DNA of 64,000 bases, from positions 13,271,638 through 13,335,637 of the forward strand of contig OU015543.1 of NCBI GenBank assembly GCA_907165065.1, given 5' to 3'. Below the pieces are notes generated by a model, which was not told where the DNA came from, ran no database searches, and saw only the letters and a list, made by a program, of their open reading frames with translations. This document shows, one piece after another, positions 44,908 to 58,500 of this stretch (within the stretch, counting starts at the first letter, position 1; the number at the start of each line of letters is the position of its first letter). This DNA is from Caprimulgus europaeus. Its lineage: Eukaryota; Chordata; Aves; Caprimulgiformes; Caprimulgidae. A program made the position numbers and the translations under genes.

Positions 44908-46511
44908 AACACTGCTGGAACTGCTGTCATGTGGAGATTACTCTTGAAACACACAGAGTTTGTGATGATGGTTACTGGTTTCCAGTCGGTGGTTGCTGGT
45001 GGAGAGCCAGACCACCGCAGGAAGCCAAACGGAACAACTGTGTGCAACGACCCCGAGCCTTTTCCTTCTCATGGCTCTCTGGCTCTCCACAGCTATTTGT
45101 TTGATCACTCAGTGCTAATTGTGAGCAGTTCATCAAGCCCTATTCCTGCATGGAAACGTGTATCTGTTCAGACCAGGTGGAAGAAGGAAGGTACAGATCT
45201 GACCCGGTTCTCCCGCACATCAACCTGTACAACACAGAGAAGTCCGGCTGCCAGCAGCTGACTCTCTGAAATACACTTATTTCTATTTCTAGGTTACAGA
45301 ATCCACTCTGCTGTTTCTTTCACAACAAATAATTTCTATCAGCAGTAACACGTATGAGGGTGATTAGATCTGCTCTGGCCACCACACGGAGCCAATGCCT
45401 GTCCCTTTAGCATGAAATGATTCACCAAAATCCCACCCCAGGAAATACCTGAACAATTACTTCTAAAATACAGTTGCATAAAACCACCCTCACAGCCAGC
45501 AGCAAGAAAAGCCACAAGGTGAGGCAGGGAGAGCTGCTTGTTTTTTGCAGAGCAGTAGCATTCAGAATAAATTACCATTAAGCTTTACACCCACCTTCAG
45601 CCTTTTCAGGTGCCAGAAATCCCTTTTGCTGGCAATACAAGATCAGAACACACTGCCCCTACTCACCACTGAAGCTCACAGCGCACCCCAAGCCTGTGCT
45701 CTAACACATTTTTATCTGGCTTCCCAGCCCAGCTCTCTGCAGGGCATGTGGTACAGTCTGAGCTTCCCATTCAGCAAGTAACACCCAAAAAAATCACTCT
45801 GGCACCAAAAGTCCTCTCATGCCCTCCCCACAGTCCAGGAAAGTCACTGGTAACACATCTTAACAGGCAGGAGCCAGACACACAGCCCCAGAGACGTGAA
45901 TGAAATGGGTGTGTGACCACCCAGCAGCAGGGGCACACGCCCAGGTCCCAGCTGCACAGACCAAGAGCCCGGCCCTACGCGCGATCCACGGGGCTCAGAA
46001 GGGCTCCAGGTACCGGGTACTGAACAGCCAGGCAAGTCCAGGACACTGTACAAAGCAGAAACATAAAACAACCTGCCCCTACTAACCAACACCTACAAGG
46101 TTAAAGCAAAGCACTGATCAGATAGAAAGAGAGCAAAACATTTTAAATATTCCAACAGTGTTTTCTATGAGCTGCTCAAGGTCAAGTTTTTACAGACCCT
46201 CTCCAGAAACGTCTGAGGGACATTCCAGAAATGGAAGTTGTATTCTGTGCATGGGAAATACCCTTGCAGATGTTCTCTTTCATTGCCCCTTCCAGAAATT
46301 CTAGTAGCTGAAACCTTGAGCAATGATTCCAGTCAGTGCCAAGCAGCCCAGCAGAAGAAAGAGATGCTTGGTTATTCCCCACATCATCTGTTTCCACCAC
46401 CTCTTTCTCCCACACGATAAAGAGTGCTGCAATTATTAAATGCAGTCAGTGCAATACAAATTCCCCATGAGAATGGCAGAAAACTCACCCAAAGCAGCAA
46501 CTTTTCTTCTT
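44908..46511. other. DNAH17-PGS1 tail-to-tail gap; probable PGS1 3'UTR
   Basis: AT-richer sequence than the genes on either side. On the minus strand, downstream of the PGS1 stop, I see no AATAAA or ATTAAA (TTTATT or TTTAAT on plus) until 44329-44334, inside the last DNAH17 intron. A GATAAA variant lies near 45710. No additional gene is supported; open frames are short and unpatterned. Confidence 0.5.
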
Positions 46512-49500
46512 TCAAAAGAAATTCTTGATCAGAGGTGTTACCAGCTTCACCCACAGTTTCACATAGCGATTGGGCTGCTCAAAGGTTGCTGATGAGACTA
46601 CACCTGAGCAGAGGTAGAGCTGCTGCTGCTCCTATAAGGGGAAAGAAACATCACCCCAGTAAATCCTAAGTGTTAAATTATATACTGGCCTTTAAGGAAA
46701 GCAAATGCTTGGATTAAACTGGCCATGAATCCTGCCAAAAGGACACATCATTTCTCCCACAGGCCTGAACACAGGAGTCTCATTCCACACAGCACAACTC
46801 AGAGCAATTGAACCACCAAGGCTCTGTCCTTCACCTGCCCCACACTCCACCTTTGAGGACCATCCACGTGCTACGTAACCAAACCTCAAGAATTCACAAC
46901 TTAAACTCTACAAAGAGCAAAGGTAGAAAGTTTTGCCTTTTTGTGCCCCACAGCTGCAAGAGAGATAAGCTTCAGTTTCAGAAACATCCTAAATCCCTCG
47001 CTGTAGCTGTCAGGAAAGGAAACCTCACCACAATCTCAAGAGAGTGGCTTACGCGGCTCTCTCTAGACACAGCTCCAGCTCCGTGTTCTCAAATGAATGT
47101 GCAGTCATGGTTTCAGCTAAATTACCAGAAACACTCAGGCTCCTCCAGTGCACACAACGCTGCTGAAGGAGGAAATGACCCATCATGATGATCACTCATG
47201 CTGGCACTGCACGTGGAAGCAGCTGTGATCAAGGGCAGGAGCGGTTTTCCTATCCAAGCCAGTTCGGTGTCCAGAGTTGCAGGCAAACAAGGAGCAGACC
47301 CTGTGCTGCAGGGCTGCTCCTAAGGTTTTTCATCATTAGCTCAGCTGCCACAAACAACAGAAAATACTCTGCACTGTTTAAATTCAGGGTGGAACAGGGA
47401 AACAGGAACGAAGCACTGGGAAGTAACACCAAAAAGATTAAACAACAGGAGGAGGAGGACATTTGTGAGCCAAACCAGTCTAATTCTAGAAACCCAAAAT
47501 GCTCCAGGAGCCACAGTCCTGCTGCGGAGATCCTGCACCACGGTCACCTGATTCAACATCGTCATCCAACGGCTGGAAGTGAGAGCAGTTGTCTGAGCTG
47601 AAGTTCAGTTCATTCAGTGGAGCACCCAGAGACACCCAGACCACTCAAATCTCTTCCCACATCTCATCACACATTTTTAAATGGAACTGAGCAAAGTGAC
47701 TGCATGGCAGCGCACCAGGAATGTATTAACTCTTCCAAACAAAGATCACAGAGCAGTAAACAAACAGCCAAGCTCCAGATCAGCTTCCAGCAAATGGGAA
47801 TGGTTTAAAGCCCTTTAAATTAGATCACTGCAGCACTGCTGGAAAAAATTCCTTTGTCATATTTTCACTGATTCTCCCCTTCCATTAGAAACAAGAAGAG
47901 GCAAGACATGAATTGAAACATTCAAGCAACTCTTCCAGTAATAGAATTGTTTTTGATTAGATCCGCTCTGACTCATCCAGTGGAGGAGCCCTGATGCAAC
48001 AGGGCAATTCCCATTGATCTTGAAGACAACTGTGCTGCCTTTTGCCAGGACCTGGCTTCACAGAACACATTTCTGAGATCCCTAAGTCACACACAGAGGC
48101 ACCAAACCAATCTGCTTTGTATCAGGGCACTACAGGAGAAGTTATTTGGGACAATATCAGTTCCAGCAGAAGATACAGAGTCGAGGCAGAGGGAGAGCCA
48201 GACAGAACTCAGAGAAGCAGCGAGTGATGGGCAGTCCAAGCTGCCCAGTTACAAAAATAAATTAACAAGGGACACTGGACATTAAACCACTGAAAAATGT
48301 TTGTGTCAAGATTATACAAGGTCACATTATTATTCAAAATTATATAATATCATACAACTTAATTGCCAGTGCAACCAGCCCAGAAATCCTCCTCTTACAG
48401 GAACGACCCTAGGATCCCCTGCCTCTGTGCACGGCCTGTGGGCAGCCACCCAAAAGCCATCTGATCTGCATTTGTATTCCTACAAAGGACTTCCCAAATG
48501 CTTAAGAAGCAAAATCCTCCAGAAGTCCAAGATCAGCAGCTCAAAGGCCCTGACCTCATTATCCTGGAGCAGGGTGCTACCTTGGCAGTGCCCAAATACT
48601 GGGGACAAGGCCCAAGACCGAGCTGTGTGACCGGTGAGCGGAGAGAGCCGCAGATCCCCCCCAACGCTGTCCCTGAGCAGGCAGTGCCTGAGCTCTCCCA
48701 ACACTGGAGTGCACTGGGGACACGTGTTCCTTCCCAGTATGGCCTGCAGTTCCCAGAAACAGGCACTTGCAGCAGGAATCTCATCAACAGTCACTTAACT
48801 GACAGCTCCCCGGGACCTCCTGCGCTCGAGAAGGTTCTGAGTGATCGTAGCTGCGGGTTTTATTGCAACCAGGTCATCAGCATTCCCTAGGTGACCCACA
48901 AGCACAACACCCACCTCCTCTGCCCGTGGCCAGCCACTCACCTGGTGGAGCTGCTGCTGCAAGGCTTTGTTCTCTGTCACTATGGCCACCTGAGCTTCCA
49001 AGTCACGATGAACCGATCGATACCCGAAATTAGGGGAGCCGATCAGCGTCAGGCAGGGCAGGTCGCTCCCTGCCAGGTACAGCCAGAGGCCTGCGGAAAC
49101 ACAGGGGAAGGGAGGAAGCAGAGCAGACAAGGGAAATGAGCAGGGTGTCCTCAATCGCCTCGCTGAGAAGAAATGAACTAAAACACGTTAGACTGCAGTA
49201 ACTATAGGAGACCACGAGGCAAAGCGAGCCCCCTCGCAGACGGTCTAGCGTGTCTGGTAGGGCTCTGTGGGCATCTGGGGGTACCCCCACACGGCCTCCA
49301 TTGGCCAAACCCCCGTGCTCTGATCCCAGGGGCTGCAGGACACCCAGTGCTGCCCCAGGGACACGTTCTTAAGGATGTAAATACACTGCATGGAGGGCCC
49401 CACAACAATCGGGAGCGAGTCGCTGTCACCAAGGTCGGGGCCGCTCTGCACCAGGGCGTGTCCCAGAAACACTGGGATAAGACAGCTCTGCAGTAAAGGA

Positions 49501-52500
49501 AAATGTACAACAAGCAGCAGCACCAGGCCTGGACCAGGCACCTCCAGAACTGGAAGCAGTGCAGTTGCAGTGACTAACCCCTGTCCCGAGACAAGGCAGT
49601 GACATGGAGAGGCAGCTCCCTGCTCCAACAGGTGAATTCACATGAAATAAAGACTGGTAAGAGAAGTGCAAGCTATTACACCCACTCACTTCCTGAGGAG
49701 CCACCCAAAGATGAAATCAAACTCTTGCCAGGATGCAAGACTCCCAGGTCCACTCACCACTGCAGTTCACACACAACTTTGCCAGTGCAACAGAGCAGGA
49801 GTGATGCAACCCAGGACTGTTTTCAAGCAGAAGATGGAAACACCTCACTGTTCCCAAGCACACCACCGTGGCACGGCAGCAAAGAACAGCTGGGGATGCC
49901 AGAGAGCCAGGACTATTGCCAAGGGGAGGCTGTACAGCCATTCCCTGGCTATAAACAGACCCAAGAAGTGTTTGCTCTCCACTCAGCAAGACACAAGCAC
50001 TCAGAACAGCCCTGGGCAGGCCCCTGATAGATGGCTTATCCCTACTGCAAGTCACACAAAGACTACAACAAAGAAACTGTAGCATAAAAACCACCTAGCC
50101 CTTAAAATAGAAGCAGGTTTCCTAACTCAACCCCAGAGCAGTTCCAAGAATGCCTTGAGTAAGAAGCTGCCGATTCACCGCTGGTTCCTGTAACCTCCTC
50201 CCCGCCCCCACACCGCACACTCAGCAGCTCCGCTGCCACTTTCAGTTGCAGCCCCTGGCTCAGCGCGGGCACTGCCCATGGCTCAGCGCCACACAGGCTC
50301 CCCCACGGGCTCTCCCTGACCCGCAGAGGGACAGGAGAGCGACTCAGGGGGCTCCAGGAGCTGCACAAAGCACCTGTGGGGCACAGATTCAGCTACCAAG
50401 CAGGATGCTGCCAGGGGTGGTGTGAGCACGAGGCTCCCAGCAGCGGCCCAGAGCTCCGTCCGGGCAGCAGCCACGAGGAACGCGCTTCCTCGCTCCTTCC
50501 GAGCAGTCACGCGGCGGCACTAAAGCCTTTACGGTGTCTCTGGCTTTATGGCCACCTGGCAGGATCTGCTCAAACACTGACTCACCTTTCCAGAAAGGGG
50601 AAGCGCAGTTTCCCAGCCACCATTCAATAGCAGTAACACAGGTTTATCCCAGAGCAAACAGCCCTCTGCCCAGCGCCTGCGTGGAAGGGACCCGAATCCA
50701 AAAGGATGCGCCTCTGTCACCCACACCACCACACCCAGAAAGGCAGGAGACAGGCAGATGTGTGCTGCCACAGGTAGACTTGATGATGGCAGAGCCAGGG
50801 AAGCCTCCCTCGTTGTTACACCCAGGGAAGCCTCCCTCGTTGTTACACCCAGGGAAGCCTCCCTCATGACAGAGGTTTGCGTTTCCCGCTCACACGTTCA
50901 GGCCGCGCAGCGCTCTGAGCCGGGCTGCACCGAACGAACCCAAGGACACTCGTAACCCTGGTGGGAAAACTGCAGGAAGCTGTGTGTGAGGACACAACAC
51001 ATTTCAGGAGGAGCTCAGAGGGTTCACAAAGCAGCAGCCAGAGCGTTCGGTGTAAATCCGGATCCTATAGGGGACTGAAGGGTCTTTGATCTGGGCCCAA
51101 AGGAAGCAGCAACGGGCGCTGTCTGCGGCCAGGGGATCTCACGTCCCCTCCAGGAGCCAGGCTCTGTGCACAACTGCCCTTCATCTGTCTCCAGGGTTTC
51201 CTCCTTCCTCCCCTTCTGCCCTGTCCTCTCTGTCACACACACTGTGTGACTCCTGCAGAAGGAAACTGGGTGAAGCAAAGATGTGCCAAAGGGAAGAGCC
51301 TGCCAGAGAAGGGAGCTACAAGCTGATCCTTCCAGCACTCCGGAGGGGAAACGGAAGGAAGGCAGCAAACATCCCTGTCCCTCCTGCCAAGCACAGGAGC
51401 TGCTGAACTGAGTCTTGTATTGCTCTCAGAGAACACCTGAGAGCAGAGAGAGCCCAAAGCACTTCCAGGAGTGGCCCAAAAGGGACTGACTGCACGTGCA
51501 CTTTGGTAGCCTGGAAAAGCAGCCCATGCCTTCCGAGCTCAATCCCTGCCAAACCACAAAATCCCACTCGCAGGCAGCAGTGCCCAGCGAGAGGAGGAAC
51601 CTGTGAATCACAGATGGCTCCAGCACGTGCTTCCTGGAAGACAGACCACACAGCACTTCCCAGCCAGGCAGGCACGTCCTTCAGGCTGCCCTGGATGAGG
51701 AGGGGTTTACTGCTCTAGAGTGACTGATCTCGCTGCAGGAGGGGCACAATGCCCCTCGGAAAGGTTTGTAGCTTCAACACAGAGGCAGCCCAGTAACACC
51801 CCTGTATTTTCTTTAGTCAAGAAAAGGCCCACTCAGCAGCTTTCTCCTCCTACCACCTCTGAACCTTCTTCTGAAGCCCCGGCAGGAAGCAGGGCAGATA
51901 GAGGCATTCCCACAATCATTAACAGCTCCTTAAACAAACAACGGGAGAGGGCCTCAGGCCACGGCCTCCTGAGCGGGAACAGGTCAGAGCGACTCCAGAG
52001 CTGCATCCTTCCAGGGTTCAAACCAGAGCGCGCTGCAAACAATGGAAACGGCCCTCAGCAGGGCTGGGGAGATCTGCGTGGTAATTAGTGCCAGATTGGG
52101 TCGCTTACAGTAACAGAGCTGTCCCCGGGGAGCAGTGAGCCATCACAGGAAGTGACACAGTGACACAGTGCAGAGCTCTGCCTGCAGAAGATCAGAGCCA
52201 CCGAAGGTGCTGTGGAACACGGCAGGGACAGCTCAGCTCGGCCTGGCTGTGCCTGACCAGGAGAGCAGGTCACTCTGTGAGTGTTCCACTGGCACACCTC
52301 CACACGGGCAGACCACCAGGAACCCAGACAGTTACTGTGTCACATGCATCAGAATGAAAAAAACAAAACCCAAAACCCTCAATTAAGCAGACTTCCTAAG
52401 CTATCTGCAGGATTAAAATCTACTACTGAGCAATCAAATACTTACTACTGTGTATAAAGTAGGAGAACATGAAAGTCAAGGACTGCATTTTCTGGAAGGA

Positions 52501-55500
52501 AAATTTAGAGAAACAAAATGTTCATGCTTTCATCAAGGTGGCATTTGGCTTGTGAAAGTTGTACACAACCTCTCTAAAGTAAGAGAAAATCTGGGGTCTC
52601 CTACAGAAGACCATGATGACAGCATTAATTATGTTTGTTAAGCAATATTCATTTCTCAGCAACTTCCCCTCCAGCTGCCTCCAGCTCCCAGAAGGCACAT
52701 GGGTGCATTTATCCACTGTGCTGCCCTTTCCTGTACGCCACAAACAGAAGCTGGTACAAATTCCTCAGCACCTGGATCATTCCCACAAAGACCAGCTGCC
52801 ACGAGAACGCGGTGTCCCGGGCCACGGGGGAGTCACCAGAGCGAGGGCCCTTCCTGGTCACGCCGCGGATCCTGCCCTGGGGTCCCTGGCACAGTCACCC
52901 CTTCTGTTGCTGAAACTGGCGAGAGGGACACAAGAAACTGAATCACAGCTGTTCCTGATCACCAATGCACCCAGATGCTGCCTCCTCTTTTACATCAGGC
53001 TGCCCATCTGGACAGCGCCTCACTGCCACCACAGGGACAACGCCTGCGTAATCTCTGGGACTGCATTCCAACCAGGCAGGACGGGACTTTGCATGGCTGT
53101 CCCCTGAGCGACCCAAACCCTCCAGGTTTACACAAGCACAACGTTTGAAGCTTGGACGAGCACTCTGGAGGTTAAGCCTGGACTCAGCACCCAGCCACCC
53201 CCTCACCAGTTGTGTCACCCAAATGTGCACGAGTCTCAAACGCCTCCTGAGCAAGTCCTCCTGGGAAAGGGACGTCTTACCTTTGGCGTGGAAAGTCCAC
53301 CCAGCCCTGGAGTACTCCTGCAGCTGGACCCTCTGCTGCTGGTGCAGGTAGCAGACCTCATTGTAAAACTGGTGTTCAATGTAAACGTAGGCAGAAGGGA
53401 TGGCCCCTGCCACCCCCTTGGCACCAAAAAACCCATTCACCTCTGGCGAGGCCAGGAGAATCCGGTACTCAGCCCTGGTGCCCAGAATGAGGTCCATGTA
53501 GGCTTGTGTCAGGTTGAAGTAGCCAGTGGTAAGGTAGATCCTGGCACCCCGCTCAGCCTCTGTCAGCAGGGTCTCTGTGACCATCTCGTCTATCTGAATC
53601 CCAAAAGGTTTCATCTGGATTAAGGGATAGATCCAGGTGTCGGGCTCTGGTTTGGGACCTGCAGGTGCCTCAGAGCCTTGCTGGGCTAACAAGGAGCTGT
53701 CCTGCTGGCTGCTGTGGAAAGCCTTCGCGTGAAGGAGTTCTTGCCGTGCCCTGGCAGAGTTGATCACCTCCATGACTCTTCGGTTGGCGATCTCACAGTA
53801 AGCCACCTTGTCTCCTGCAGGAAAACCACCAGAGACCATGTCTGAGACCTAAAGGTACAGAGCCACACATCACCTCTTCCGCAGCGGGAGGAACTACTGG
53901 CAGGACACCAACATGGGAACAAAGAGGAGCCATCACAAAGGCCACACAACTCTTCCCTAAGTCTCAAAAACAGATGCTTTAAGGTTGGCAAAGCTACGTT
54001 ACAGAATAAAAACATTCAGCTTCAAGAGAGGTGAGAAACCTGACTAGCAGCAGCTTGAAAAATCCACTGAGAAATGAAAAGACCAGGGCAAAGCTAAAAT
54101 GATAACCAAGAATGAACTGGAACACACAAAATAAACTGCAGCCCACAGTCTAAGCTTACATCACACAGCAGTGCACAGAAACCTCTGATGCAATCAGCCT
54201 CGCAGATTGATGCCCTTCTCTGCCCATTTCAACACTTGTTTTCAGTTTTCCCAATTCAATATTCATTTGATTCTCAGAACGGACCCGACTACAAAAGATT
54301 AATTACCAAAAATAGCACCACTCTCATGAAACTTGCAGAATGTGCACACACAGAACACAGAGCTATAAACATTAATAACAAAAATAGAAAGAACCTTTCA
54401 AGGAATGCAAGCTCTTCTTTAAGGTCACAAGCAGCAGAATTACAGGGAAGCAATGAGATAGTTACAGAGGAACTCTTAGCCTCTGCACTCTCTGCCAGAT
54501 CAGCTGGTGCCAGCCACCATGCCAGGAACACTCTGACAGATCCAGCTGCAGAACTCTAGTGATCAGAAATGGGGCGCCCCACGGACTGTAACAGTGGTCA
54601 GACACCCAGCAGTTCACAAATGCACGGAGCTCAAGTCATCCTTAAACCCTGGCTGCCACTCCCTCCCCTGGGTCACACCATCCAAACAGGTAATTCAGCT
54701 CTCCCTGCCTTGGTATGGGTGTACCATCCCCTCCATCATCTGCACTGTGTCATCCTGCTGCAATTGCAGAGACACATCTCCAATGGCATCCACCAGCTCC
54801 GTGAAGAAGTCTGCAATCTCGGGAGAGTCCTGGATGAGAACATAGCGGTCCTGACGATTGGTGAAGTACAAATCACTCAGGTTTGCGCTAGGAGAGAAAA
54901 AGGAGAGTTGAGTTCCAGAACAGGGCGTAGGCAGATGACCCTGAACACCCCAGCCCAGGTCAGACCTCGCTCTGCACACAGCTGGACTAACGTACAGATT
55001 GGCCATTGCCTCCTGAATCACCAGGAATCTTTCATTTTTCCCTAGGAGAAAGACTCTCACGTGAGAATCTCATGTGGAAGAGCTGTGGTTGCTCTTCCAT
55101 CTTGGAAGAGCATTGACATGACCGGTACAGAAAGACCTGACACGAATAACGAAGTTCAGACAACACCGGCAGCATGCACACCGCGCCTCAAAACCTGGGC
55201 TAAGTGAACCACAGCGGGGCCTGGAGGGCAGGACTCACCCGCTCAGGATCACATTGTCATCAAAGAGATAGACCTTGATGTGCTGCAGCCCAATGGTCTC
55301 GTTGAAACGCTCTGGAATCAGGAGCCTGAGGAGGCCGCGCAGGTTCGGCGTGTGGAAGAGGGACACGCGGACCCGCCCGGGGAATCGCTGCAGCAACGGC
55401 ACGAGCATGGTCCGGGAGTTCCTGCGACCTGGGAGGCAAGGGGAGCGTCACACACGGGGCCACACCACGACGTGGCAGCACAGCCCCTCAGCTAGGAGCT

Positions 55501-58500
55501 GGTTACAGGGCCAGCACCCCCTCACCTGCTGCCACCCAACACCTTTCCCTTTTTCCCCCATCAGTTTCAGGTGCAGTGTCAGCACAGAAACCGACACCCA
55601 GAACTCCTCGTTCTGCGATGAATGGGCCTTGGAAAGAGGCACTGAGCAGGTCTGACAGCATTCAAGCTTCTCAATCAAGATACCCCCAGCACCAGCAGCA
55701 CAGGCTACAGAGTCACCACAAAGGCTTCTGGTTAAGTGTGCTGCTAATTCCAACCATCCCCACTTGCCTTTATAAAAATTAAAACATGAAAGAGTGTGGA
55801 GAATAAGGGCAAATGCAAACAAGAAATCACAAGTTGCACAGAGCAGAGTTTGCCCCTTCTCACTCCTACCACTTGTTTTCATAAGAAAAGCTGCTCAGTT
55901 TGAAGATTTTCAGGGAATAAATAGTTATTGGTGCACAAAAGGCCAGTTTTGAGAAGTGTATGATGTAAGCAAGCAGGTCAAATCGGTCGAGACAGCCCCT
56001 CTCTGAAAACCACTGATCTGCCTAGCAGTAAAATAAGTCTTTGAGGAACGTAAAGCATCGTGGTACCTACCCCGAGACCCCCTGGTGTAGTCAAGCAGAA
56101 TGGAAACTCTGAGCTTAGATGATCCTTTGGCTTCCAGTGATTTCTCCAGTGTTTCTTCTAAGCAATCCACCTGCAGAGAGAGATTTCTCTACTCATTACA
56201 GAAGGCAAACAAAGCTTTATAAGGAAAGTGCCCAGCAGCCAGGAGGCTGGTGGCCGTGGAAGCCTCCACACCCTAGTACGAGTCTTTCCCAGTCAGGCAA
56301 ACCACTGCTAGTTTAGGCTTTGCTGCTGTCAGCCTGGCAGCCCACTCCATCTGCCTAGAGCAACACATGAAAGGGCACTGATCTCACAGGCACACCTTCC
56401 CCAGCCTCTGAACAGCAACCAATTTCAGCAGAACAAGTCCTAAGATCTTTTCCAACTCACAAATTTGCATTACCAAAGAGAAACCTTGGTAGGTGTTCAC
56501 AAATGCTGCAGAGGCAGATTTATTCCTTAACTACCAGGCTGTTAATTGTACACAAATTACAGTCTGGTGTGCAAGCCCAGACAAAGCCGTGCACAAGCCC
56601 CTCTGCAGGACTCTGTCCACCTTTACCCTGCTGTGGAATTTGCACTCTAACATAAGAAACTGGCCAAGGCCAGGCTGCTCCCCAAAGGTCTTGGCTAATG
56701 CTTTTGTTTCTAGAGGGAAGAACAGGAAATAGAAACAGTAAACAACCTGCAGCAAAACTGACCTCTGCCTTAAATGCAGAGTCAATACTGCATCTGCACC
56801 CTGCACTGGAGCACAAAGCACAGCACAACATATGGACCATTCCAATCAACCTTCAGGAAGACCACGTCCCAGAAAAGTGACAGGAAAAAAAATCACCCAC
56901 AGTTCTGCAAAAGCCCTTTGAACACCAGGCCAGTACCCCCCAACAGCCTGAAACATCCAGGCTCATGGTCCCTCAAAAGAGTTCTGCAGTTCCATGGCTC
57001 TGTACTAGGCCTAAAGAGAAACTGGGCACACCTCCCTCCCACAGGCCTCCCTCCCACAGGCCCTCCTCCCACAGGCCTCCCCCCCACAGGCCCCTCTCCC
57101 ACAGGCCCTCCTCCCACAGGCCTCCCCCCCACAGGCCCCCCTCCCATACCCCACCTAGAAGCCCACAAATGCAGCCAGGAACCACGAGTGAACTCCCCAG
57201 GAGACGAGGAGGTTTGGAAAGCCAGTCCCTGTATGGAAGCCTGAAGGACACTACAAGCTCACAACCTGCACCCCACCTACACCTCCTGCACCTGCAGACA
57301 GGATGCTTTCTGCAAAGGCAGGCGTTTCCCCTCTGCCTTCACTTTCTCGCCTTCCCCATCCCTCTCCACACTCACCAGCTCCTGTTCGAGGAGCCCCGTT
57401 CCCAGGTACAGGGAAGCCATCACCACTCGCTGCTTGGCTGTTTTGATCTGCACCTGGAAGCAGCAGAAAGTAAGTTCAGGTTCATCCCCAGTCTCTGTGA
57501 TCACTGGGAGCCACGATCCAGAGCACAGAGCTGTGGCTCACCCATGGAGAATCACTCCAGCCAATTCTTAGTGGCTAAAGCGCCTTGGAAAGCTCAGGTC
57601 TGACACCAGCAGAACACTGAACTACTGAGCCAGCACAGCACGGGAACTGCTCACCCAGAGGCAGAGCCTCCATCCTCAGCCATTTGCAAGCCTCAGGTGG
57701 ACAAAGCCTACCTGACCTGATCTCCTGTTGACAACAGTCCTGTTTCAAGTAGAAGGTTGGGTGAGTAACCTGCAGATGCTCCTTCCTAACAACCTGTCTG
57801 TGATTGTCCATAACCACTGCAGCTCCCAGCCCCCAGAAACCATTCCCACAACTCAGAATCCACAACTCACCTTCAAGAGTTCATAGAATTCAGCGGGGGA
57901 TGAAAGCACCTTGACGTGCGAGCTGGAGATCCCAAACTCTGGAACCAGATTCCTGATCCACTGGAACCTGTGTGCTCCTTCTGGACAAAGGGAACAGGGT
58001 GGGGCCGTGATCACAGGAACAGGAGGGGTGAGCAGCGGGGCTAGGAGAAGCCATGATGACCTGTGAAAAGAGAGGCAGAGAAGCTCTGTGTGATGGAGCC
58101 TTCGCTGCCCACAAACAGCCCTGAATCCCTTTACTGGCGGGGTGAAGAGACACGAGCAGCCAACACGGGGTGGGGATCCACAGTGGCAAGAGCGCCTTTC
58201 CCTCTCCACAATCCAGACTGAACCGCCAAAGCCAAATCTAGAATTGGAAAAACACAAGAAAAAGGAGGGAGAACAGTTCTTAACATCACCAGCTCCTTCC
58301 CCTCACTGGCAGGGGAGAGGAGGGGAAACTACTCCTGCATCAGAACAGGAGCACAGGAGAGGAACCAGGCTGGAGGCTGAAGAAATTGAGGATGTGAATT
58401 CTCCCAAACACCCACGGATCTGATGTCTGGCAGTGCCACTGCGGTGCCAGCTACACCCATCACCAGTCACTTCTGAATCATCTTTATCACACATAACTGT

